64,000 nucleotides of DNA from UBA9676 sp963730065 (lineage in GTDB: Bacteria; Actinomycetota; Actinomycetes; Streptosporangiales; Streptosporangiaceae). Under the pieces are notes generated by a model. The model made no database searches, was not told the origin of the DNA, and saw nothing but the letters and a program-made list of their open reading frames with translations. Both the position numbers and the translations under genes were made by a program. The stretch lies in the NCBI GenBank assembly GCA_963730065.1, contig CAVSQL010000010.1, forward strand, positions 62,001-126,000. Reading direction: 5' to 3'. Shown piece after piece: positions 58,679-64,000 of the stretch (the stretch's first letter is position 1; the number at the start of each line of letters is the position of its first letter).

Positions 58679-61464
58679 GGGTTGCGGCGAGCGTGTGCGG
58701 GCTGAGCGCCTTCACTGGGAGCCGCTGGCTGGGGCTGGGGGGTGGTGGCTGTCAGCTGGTGGTGTCGGAGGGTTTCCTCGACGCGCTTGGCGCCGGGGGA
58801 GCCGATGCGCTGGTAGATCGCCAGGGCCTGCCGCAGGTGCGCGGCGGCGTGGCCGGGGTTGCCGTCTTGCAGGTGGCTGTGGCCGAGTCCTTCCAGGGCG
58901 CGTGCTTCCTCGGGGGCGGCGCTGATGTCGCGGGCGATGGCCAGCGCCTGAGTGTGCTGGTCGCGGGCCTGGCTGGTAGCCGAGGTCCGGGTCGCGAGTT
59001 CGCCGAGGCGGTTGAGGGCTTCGGCCTCGCCGAGCCGGTCGCCGCGGTCGCGGAACAGTTCGAGGGCCTGCTGGTGACTGGCGGCGGCCGCCGGGTAGTC
59101 CCCGGTTTCTTGCTGGACGAGGCCCAGGTCGTTGAGCCCGTAGGCCTGGCCGAGCCGGTGACCGATGTCGCGGAACTGCTCGAGCGCCTGCTGGTGGCTG
59201 GCGGCGGCGGCCGGGTAATCCCCGGTCAAGCGCTGCACGGTGCCCAGATGGCGGAGGGCATCGGCCTGGCCGAACCGGTGGCCAATATCCCGGAAGAGCG
59301 CCAGGGCCTGCCGCAGGCTTTCGGCGGCGGCGGCGTAGTCCCCGGTCTCTACCTGGACGGCGCCCAGATTGACGAGGGCACCGCCGTGGCCAGCCCTGTC
59401 ACCAACGTCGCGGTAGAGCGCCAGGGCCTGCTGCAGACTTTCGGCGGCGGCGGCGTAGTTGCCGGTCTGCGCTTGGAGGGCGCCCAGCTCAGTGAGGGCG
59501 TCGCCCTGGCCGTACCGGTGGCCGAGGTCGCGGAACAGCTCCAGTGCCTGCCGGCAGCTGGCGGTGGCGGCCTGGTGGTCCCCGCCCCACCGTTGGACGA
59601 TGCCGAGATTGTTGAGGGCGTTTGCCTGGCCGGCCCGGTCACCAACATCGCGGTAGAGCGCCAGTGCCCGGGTCGCGCTGGCGGCGGCGGCCCGGTAGTC
59701 GCCAGTACTCCCCTGAATGGAGCACAAGCTCGTCAGAGCGCCGGCCTGGCCGGCGCGGTCACCGGCCTGGCGCGCCGCGGTAATGGCGGTCTGGTCAAGA
59801 GCGGCGGCCTGGTCCCAGTGGCCCCGGGTATCCAGGAAGTCAGCCATGGCGGCGGGGATGGCGATGGCATGCTGGAAACGCCCGCAGGCCGCGGCGCAGT
59901 CGACGGCCGCGTGCAGGTTGGCGCGCTCGGTCTCCAGCCAGGCGGCTGCCTGCTGGGGTGTGGATAGCTGCGGCACGAAGGCGGGTTGCCTGCCAGCCGG
60001 CACCGGTGGGATGGGGGTCATCTGGATGGTGATGCGCTGGCTGGCGGCCAGCGCGGTGTGCAGGTAGTAATCGAGCAGCCGGCCGACCGGCTCGTCTGAT
60101 TCGGCGGGGTCGTCGGCGGCGGCGAGGGCGCGGGCGTGTTCGCGGAGCAGGTCGTGCAGCTGGTAGCGGCCAGGGGCGGGCTCGGAGAGCAGGTGCTGGT
60201 CATACAGGCCCGCCAGGCCGCGCCGTGCGGTGGCCAGGCTGGTGCCATCTAGCGCGGCGGCGGCATAGGCGTCGATGTCGGGTCCCGGGTGCAGGCCCAG
60301 GCGGCGAAACAGCCGCCGCTGATCTGAGGTGAGGTCGGCGTAGGACAGGTCGAACGCGGCCGCGACCGATAGGTCCTCAGCGCGCATCAGCTCCAGCCGG
60401 TCCCGCGCGCCAGCCAGCACAGCGGCCAGGTCAGCGGCGGACCAGGCCGGATGGTGACGCAGCTGGCTGGCGAGCATCCCGATCGCCAGCGGCAGGAACC
60501 CGCCCAGGCGGGTGATCTCACCCACTGCGGGATCGGTGGCACCGATCCCGGCCCGGGCTGCCAGCCGGGCCAGCAGCACGCCAGCCTCCCCCGGCGGCAG
60601 AGTGTCAAGGCTGATGGCTGTCGCGTCCTCCAGCGCGGCCAGCCGCCGCCGGCTGGTGACCAGCACCAAGCTGCCCGCGGTCCCCGGCAGCAGCGGCCGC
60701 ACCTGCTCATGCCCGGCCGCGTCATCGAGCAGCAGCAAAACCCTCTTGCCTGCCAACTGATCACGCCAGCGCCCGGCCCGGGCCTCCAGACCGGGCGGGA
60801 TCGCCGCCGCGGGCACCCCGGCGGTCAGCAGCAAGCTGGCCAGCGCATCGGCCGGGTCCACCGGCCGCTGCCCGGCGGTATGGGCGTGCAATGGCAGGAA
60901 GAACTGCCCGTCCGGGAAGGTCCCGGCCAGCCGGTGCGCGGCGTGCACCGCGAAGGTGGTCTTCCCGATCCCGGCCATCCCGTTGACCGCGCAGATTCCC
61001 ACCACCCCGCCGCCCGCCGCCACGTCGTTCAGCGTCCCCATCAGCCGCGCGAGTTCGGCCTGGCGGCCGGTGAAGGCGGCGATATCCCGCGGCAGGCCCC
61101 GGGTCGCCGCCGCCGCGAACGCTCCCGGCGGCATCCCTTGCCGGGCCGCCAGCACCTCGGCGGCCGGGGCCCGCCCGCGCGCCGCCGCGACGAACAGCGC
61201 GCGCGCCGGCTCGGCCAGGCCCAGCGCCCCGGCCAGCAACACCGCGGTGTCCTTGTGGGCGGTGGCGTGGATGCCCCGTTCCAGGTCACTGACCGACCGC
61301 GGGGACACCCCGGCCGCCTCCGCCAGCTCCTCCTGAGTCAGCCCGGCCTCGGCCCGCAGCCGCCGCAGCAACCCCGCGAACCCTCCTCCAGGCTGCCCTG
61401 CCACCGCCCCCACGCCCCTCAAAACCCTGGCCGTGCCCACCGGCCCGGCCAGACCCAGACTCAC
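58675..61464 (-). CDS. XRE-HTH / NB-ARC / TPR regulator (STAND ATPase)
   Basis: Product of 929 residues. An XRE-type helix-turn-helix is at 30-90 (LLRRLRAEAGLTQEELAEAA, VSPRSVSDLERGIHATAHKD). The NB-ARC domain begins with FTGRQAELARLMGTLNDVAA; Walker A is NGMAGIGKTTFAVHA (about 160-174), Walker B KRVLLLLDDAAGHE, then RRRLAALEDA and the GLPL-like LGGFLPLAIGMLASQLRHH motif. After the winged-helix section, eight TPRs of 40 residues occupy about 570-890 (for example GDYAAAAESLRQALALFRDI). ATP-driven oligomerisation after ligand binding on the TPR is the usual model. It is divergent from the pair at 61794 and coupled to a 54-residue ORF downstream. Confidence 0.9.
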   Translation of the reverse strand: MSLGLAGPVGTARVLRGVGAVAGQPGGGFAGLLRRLRAEAGLTQEELAEAAGVSPRSVSDLERGIHATAHKDTAVLLAGALGLAEPARALFVAAARGRAPAAEVLAARQGMPPGAFAAAATRGLPRDIAAFTGRQAELARLMGTLNDVAAGGGVVGICAVNGMAGIGKTTFAVHAAHRLAGTFPDGQFFLPLHAHTAGQRPVDPADALASLLLTAGVPAAAIPPGLEARAGRWRDQLAGKRVLLLLDDAAGHEQVRPLLPGTAGSLVLVTSRRRLAALEDATAISLDTLPPGEAGVLLARLAARAGIGATDPAVGEITRLGGFLPLAIGMLASQLRHHPAWSAADLAAVLAGARDRLELMRAEDLSVAAAFDLSYADLTSDQRRLFRRLGLHPGPDIDAYAAAALDGTSLATARRGLAGLYDQHLLSEPAPGRYQLHDLLREHARALAAADDPAESDEPVGRLLDYYLHTALAASQRITIQMTPIPPVPAGRQPAFVPQLSTPQQAAAWLETERANLHAAVDCAAACGRFQHAIAIPAAMADFLDTRGHWDQAAALDQTAITAARQAGDRAGQAGALTSLCSIQGSTGDYRAAAASATRALALYRDVGDRAGQANALNNLGIVQRWGGDHQAATASCRQALELFRDLGHRYGQGDALTELGALQAQTGNYAAAAESLQQALALYRDVGDRAGHGGALVNLGAVQVETGDYAAAAESLRQALALFRDIGHRFGQADALRHLGTVQRLTGDYPAAAASHQQALEQFRDIGHRLGQAYGLNDLGLVQQETGDYPAAAASHQQALELFRDRGDRLGEAEALNRLGELATRTSATSQARDQHTQALAIARDISAAPEEARALEGLGHSHLQDGNPGHAAAHLRQALAIYQRIGSPGAKRVEETLRHHQLTATTPQPQPAAPSEGAQPAHARRNP
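58800..59770 (-). repeat. 120-bp tandem DNA repeats coding the TPR array
   Basis: Eight units of about 120 bp encode the TPR repeats, with recurring text such as GCCAGGGCCTG and the coding of GDYAAAAES. Repeats from the middle of the gene are the most alike. They make local recombination likely and give many false frames on the plus strand. Confidence 0.7.
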
Positions 61465-61793
61465 GCCCCAGAGCCTACGCAGACCCGATCACCCCGTCAC
61501 CTGCCAGCATCGGCCAGCCGCGGACAGCAGCGCATCGCCGGCGCCCGGCACGCCGGATCCGCCCGGTTCGCCGATTCCCCGGGCTGTCGCCGTCCGCGCC
61601 TGGGCTGGCCACCGCCGCAGCCTCTGGGCAGGCGTCCGGCTTTGTGTGGGTGTTTGTGTGGGCGGTCGCGTGTGGTGAACCCGCTGGCCGCTGGTGATGG
61701 TGGAACCAGCCGCGATACCGGCCCCGCGGAGCTGATCAGCGACCGGCAGCACGCAACCCGGCCGAACCTGGCCACGTCACCAAGGAGAGCCCG
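61465..61793. other. Divergent promoter region, regulator and pair
   Basis: 330 bp between the starts of the regulator (61464) and the 61794 gene. It contains a GTGTGGGTGTTTGTGTGGG-like repeat at about 61640-61662 and an unstructured GC-rich left half. Both promoters must lie here. AAGGAGAG at 61779-61786 is the ribosome binding site of the pair. Confidence 0.45.
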
Positions 61794-62117
61794 ATGCGCC
61801 CAGCCATCTTCTACTACTGCCTGGCGCAGACCCGGGCCGCATATCGGGACCGCCAGGCGCAGCATAATGCACTAGCCCGGGCGCCGAACCGGACCCGCCA
61901 TTCCCCGCCGTCTCCGCGCGCCCATCACGCCCGCGCGCTCCTGGCCGTGGTGACGCGCCGCCTGCGCACCGTGCATGACACCCCAGTGGAAGAGGGGGCA
62001 ATCGTCGTGCGGGCGATTCAGGCTGACGGCTACCTGGGGGCGGCGAAGCTAAGCCCGCCGGACGGCGCCGGGCAGGTCTGCGCGGCGGCCGCCAAAGAAC
62101 GGGGAAACCTCCGGTGA
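61794..62117 (+). CDS. Small protein of unknown function, first of a coupled pair
   Basis: Product of 107 residues from ATG 61794, seven bases after GGAGAG. MRPAIFYYCLAQTRAAYRDR, then HHARALLAVVTRRLRTVHDT and EEGAIVVRAIQADGYLGAAK. Mostly basic N-terminal half and a mixed C-terminal half. No family recognised. The stop overlaps the start of the next gene (GTGA). Divergent from the STAND regulator and so possibly controlled by it. Confidence 0.6.
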   Translation: MRPAIFYYCLAQTRAAYRDRQAQHNALARAPNRTRHSPPSPRAHHARALLAVVTRRLRTVHDTPVEEGAIVVRAIQADGYLGAAKLSPPDGAGQVCAAAAKERGNLR

Positions 62118-62536
62118 ACGCCAACGATGCCACGCTGACCGAGCTGGCCACTGCCCAAAGCGGCAGCATGGTCAAAGACGACGCGCCCAACGCCCCTGCA
62201 GGGGGCGGCTTCGACCTGATCCTCGGGGCGGTGGCCGGCAGCGCCCTGGGCAGCTCCGGCGCCCCCTACACCCTGACCATCAGCGCGATCGACCTGACCG
62301 CGGCCAGCCAGCCATGGCCGCCGCAGATCCTCCACCAGGCCTTCGACGCGGCCAGCGGCTGGAAACTCAGCGGCACCGGCCCCGACTACGCATGCACCCA
62401 GACCATCCCGCACACCATCCCGGGCGGCCCGGGCGGTCCCCTGGCCGGCCACGCCCTGCGGTTCGTGGCGACCCTGGTCAGCCCCGGCGCCCAGATCGTT
62501 GCCATCGGCCACAGCGACCCGTTCGTCCTCGTCTAA
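62114..62536 (+). CDS. Beta-rich protein of unknown function, second of a coupled pair
   Basis: Product of 140 residues from GTG 62114, overlapping the preceding stop (GTGA). LTELATAQSGSMVKDDAPNA, then GGGFDLILGAVAGSALGSSG, APYTLTISAIDLTAASQPWP, QAFDAASGWKLSGTGPDYAC and LRFVATLVSPGAQIVAIGHS, ending DPFVLV. Looks like an all-beta fold without signal peptide. A degenerate copy of its last 35 codons lies at 63229-63335, so the gene family has been duplicated locally. Function unknown. Confidence 0.6.
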   Translation: MNANDATLTELATAQSGSMVKDDAPNAPAGGGFDLILGAVAGSALGSSGAPYTLTISAIDLTAASQPWPPQILHQAFDAASGWKLSGTGPDYACTQTIPHTIPGGPGGPLAGHALRFVATLVSPGAQIVAIGHSDPFVLV

Positions 62537-62705
62537 CCGCACCAGATAACCAGCTAGTGAGCGTGGCCTAGCCAGCGATCGGCGGTAGTCCGAGACCCCG
62601 GCCAGGCCGGACCTGCGCCGGACGGGCTCAGCCAGCAGCAACCGCGCAGTGGGCACGGCCGCGAACCAGTCGTGGCCGGCCGCAAGGAAACCCAGGAGGG
62701 TCATC

Positions 62706-63185
62706 ATGCACATCTCACGCCGGGCGGCCATAGTCGGAGCCGCCGTCCTCGCGCTGGTGTCACTCGGCGCCGCGGGCGCCGCGGGCGCCGCGTTCGCCTC
62801 CTCAACAGCCCCCGCAGCCCATGCCGGGGTGCAGGTGCTGCGGCTGCACACCGTGGACGCCTCCTCCGCGGACAACCCCGCCGGGCACGGCGGCCCCGGC
62901 GACGTGTCCGCGGTCGTCTACGACCTGCAGACCCCGGGCGGGGCCGAGGCGGGCAAGGCCTACCTCTCCTGCACCGCCGCCACGGCGTCGGTGAACCTGT
63001 GCCACGCCGCTTATGTGCTCCACGGCGGCCAGATCGACGTCCAGGTGGCGGCCCTGCCCTCCGCGGCCACCGAGACCCTCGCGGTCACCGGCGGCACCGG
63101 CGTCTACGCCGGGGTCACCGGCTGGGCCCGCGCCGACGACACCGGAGACCGGACGTTCCACCTGATCCGGCCAGGCCAAGGCTGA
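62706..63185 (+). CDS. Secreted allene-oxide-cyclase/dirigent-like barrel protein
   Basis: Product of 159 residues from ATG 62706, preceded by AGGAGGGTCATC. Signal peptide MHISRRAAIVGAAVLALVSL, then GAAGAAGAAFASS with an AXA cleavage site. The mature part has VQVLRLHTVDASSADNPAGH, GDVSAVVYDLQTPGGAEAGK and the end TETLAVTGGTGVYAGVTGWA. The segment GGTGVYAGVTGWA matches the (G)GTG-x-YAG-x-G motif seen in dirigent and AOC barrel proteins. Two Cys (TAATASVNLC and SCTAAT) could pair. Secreted; role unknown. Confidence 0.7.
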   Translation: MHISRRAAIVGAAVLALVSLGAAGAAGAAFASSTAPAAHAGVQVLRLHTVDASSADNPAGHGGPGDVSAVVYDLQTPGGAEAGKAYLSCTAATASVNLCHAAYVLHGGQIDVQVAALPSAATETLAVTGGTGVYAGVTGWARADDTGDRTFHLIRPGQG

Positions 63186-63228
63186 CGCACAGCCGCAGCC
63201 GGGCGCCCCGGAACGCCGGTAAGCGCCC

Positions 63229-63335
63229 GGGCGGTGCCCTGGCCGGCTACACCCGGCGGTTCGCCGCCGCCCAGGCCGGCCAGGGCGCCCAGATCCCCGC
63301 CAGGCTCCACAACCATCCATTCGTCCTCGTCTTGA
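63229..63335 (+). pseudogene. Degenerate copy of the 3' end of the 62114 gene
   Basis: 107 bp share high identity with 62431-62536. Translation gives GGALAGYTRRFAAAQAGQGA and NHPFVLVL against GGPLAGHALRFVATLVSPGA and SDPFVLV. The rest of the gene is absent. It lies between two secreted-protein genes. Confidence 0.65.
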
Positions 63336-63357
63336 GAATTAAGGGAGTTGCGCGCAC

Positions 63358-63837
63358 ATGAAACGCATCATCATCGTCCTCGCCGGTTGCCTGTTCCTTG
63401 CCCCGCTGGCACTGGCCGGCGTGGCGCAGGCGACCACGCCCTCCGGGGTGACCAGCACCACGCTCGGGCGCATCAGCCTCGGCCCATACCACGAGACATC
63501 GGCCGGCTTCAAACTCTTCGCCAAAGACCCGACCGACACCGTCGTCACGACCACCACGATCGCCCCCGGCGGCTCCACCGGCTGGCACTCCCACCCCGGC
63601 CCGGCCTTCATCGTGGTCACCCAGGGAACGCTCACCGTCTACGACGGCGACGACCCTGCGTGCACGCCGCACCGATACGGGCCCGGCTCCGGCTTCCTCG
63701 ACCCGGGCCTGGGGCATGTGCACATCGCCCGCAACGAGGGCAGCACGCCGGTCACCGTGGTCCAGACCTACCTCAACGTCCCACCCGGAGGCCCGCAACG
63801 GATCGACGCGCCGGCGCCCGGCAACTGCCCGTTCTAG
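63358..63837 (+). CDS. Secreted cupin-domain protein
   Basis: Product of 159 residues from ATG 63358. Signal peptide MKRIIIVLAGCLFLAPLALA with cleavage near GVAQA. Single cupin barrel: motif 1 STGWHSHPGPAFIVVTQGTL (metal His pair and the Gly turn) and motif 2 PGSGFLDPGLGHVHIARNEG (third His). Metal, probably Mn or Fe, should bind, but the final Glu/His is not obvious. Many such proteins bind small molecules or act as oxygenases at the cell surface. ATG follows AATTAAGGGAGTTG. Confidence 0.85.
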   Translation: MKRIIIVLAGCLFLAPLALAGVAQATTPSGVTSTTLGRISLGPYHETSAGFKLFAKDPTDTVVTTTTIAPGGSTGWHSHPGPAFIVVTQGTLTVYDGDDPACTPHRYGPGSGFLDPGLGHVHIARNEGSTPVTVVQTYLNVPPGGPQRIDAPAPGNCPF

Positions 63838-64000
63838 AAGACGACCGGCGGAGGCCGACCGATTATCGACAGGCCCTCCTTGCACCCGCGGCACCTACCG
63901 TGGCACGGGGCACCACCCGCCCACGCTCCGTGCGCAAGCACCCCGAGTCCGCCATTAAAGACCCCGCCAGAACTGAGCATTCTGTGCACCCCGGGCGCGA

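Noticed and set aside
58648..59967. Plus-strand repetitive frame over the TPR region
   Set aside because: Repetitive Val/Ala/Gly-rich translation is produced by the 120-bp TPR repeats on the other strand.

Overview
The window is a high-GC actinobacterial chromosome segment. Codons mostly end in G or C, and GTG and TTG starts are frequent. The regulator families (PadR, MarR, IclR, LuxR, XRE-NB-ARC-TPR) and the F420/PPOX-type proteins fit a soil Streptosporangiales- or Streptomyces-like lineage. There is no rRNA, intact tRNA or housekeeping locus to fix the genus. The segment looks like accessory genome: short operons of stress, transport and catabolic genes mixed with many broken genes, IS elements and repeats.

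Region 1 (1-20 kb): two PadR regulators, each followed by overlapping membrane-protein genes (one of these has two frameshifts), a divergent MarR/PPOX pair, ohr, a fused response regulator/thioredoxin-reductase-like flavoprotein, a YihY/BrkB membrane protein, a lipoprotein-membrane trio, GNAT, a GH79-like glycosidase, an epimerase, a DHA2 efflux pump, a HEXXH metallopeptidase-like protein, a second PPOX protein and a DUF899 protein.

Region 2 (20-30 kb): a frameshifted SidA/IucD-type monooxygenase abuts the 5' stub of an IS21 element. An IS30 element has inserted into the IS21 end, leaving 13-bp direct repeats. A MOSC protein, an alpha/beta hydrolase with SRPBCC, an HD-GYP/LuxR regulator and a large polytopic membrane protein follow.

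Region 3 (31-47 kb) is the metabolic core. It holds an amidohydrolase, an APC permease, two IclR regulators with palindromic sites, an enolase-superfamily sugar-acid dehydratase, an SMP-30 lactonase, a KDG kinase, a KDPG aldolase, an SDR, a SelA/DgaE-like PLP enzyme and a sugar ABC importer with a nearby MsmK/UgpC-type ATPase. Read together, these import a sugar or sugar acid, oxidise and hydrolyse it to an aldonate, dehydrate or deaminate it to 2-keto-3-deoxy intermediates, and split those to pyruvate and glyceraldehyde 3-phosphate. The substrate is not evident.

Region 4 (47-58 kb) is a decay and integration hot spot. A three- to four-gene cassette (hypothetical protein, toxin-like gene, RHH antitoxin, DUF3024) is present once nearly whole at 56.4-58.0 kb and once as a deletion derivative at 47.5-48.4 kb, with a further fragment at 2.2 kb. 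A DUF4062/cyclase/NB-ARC gene is frameshifted and truncated. Two 126-bp direct repeats contain tRNA-Phe 3'-end sequence, one next to a dead tyrosine integrase, and flank a membrane-protein gene. An IS110-family element follows.

Region 5 (58.5-64 kb): a 929-residue XRE/NB-ARC/TPR regulator is translationally coupled to a 54-residue ORF. Divergent from it is a coupled pair of unknown proteins, then a secreted barrel-like protein, a decayed duplicate of the pair's second gene, and a secreted cupin.
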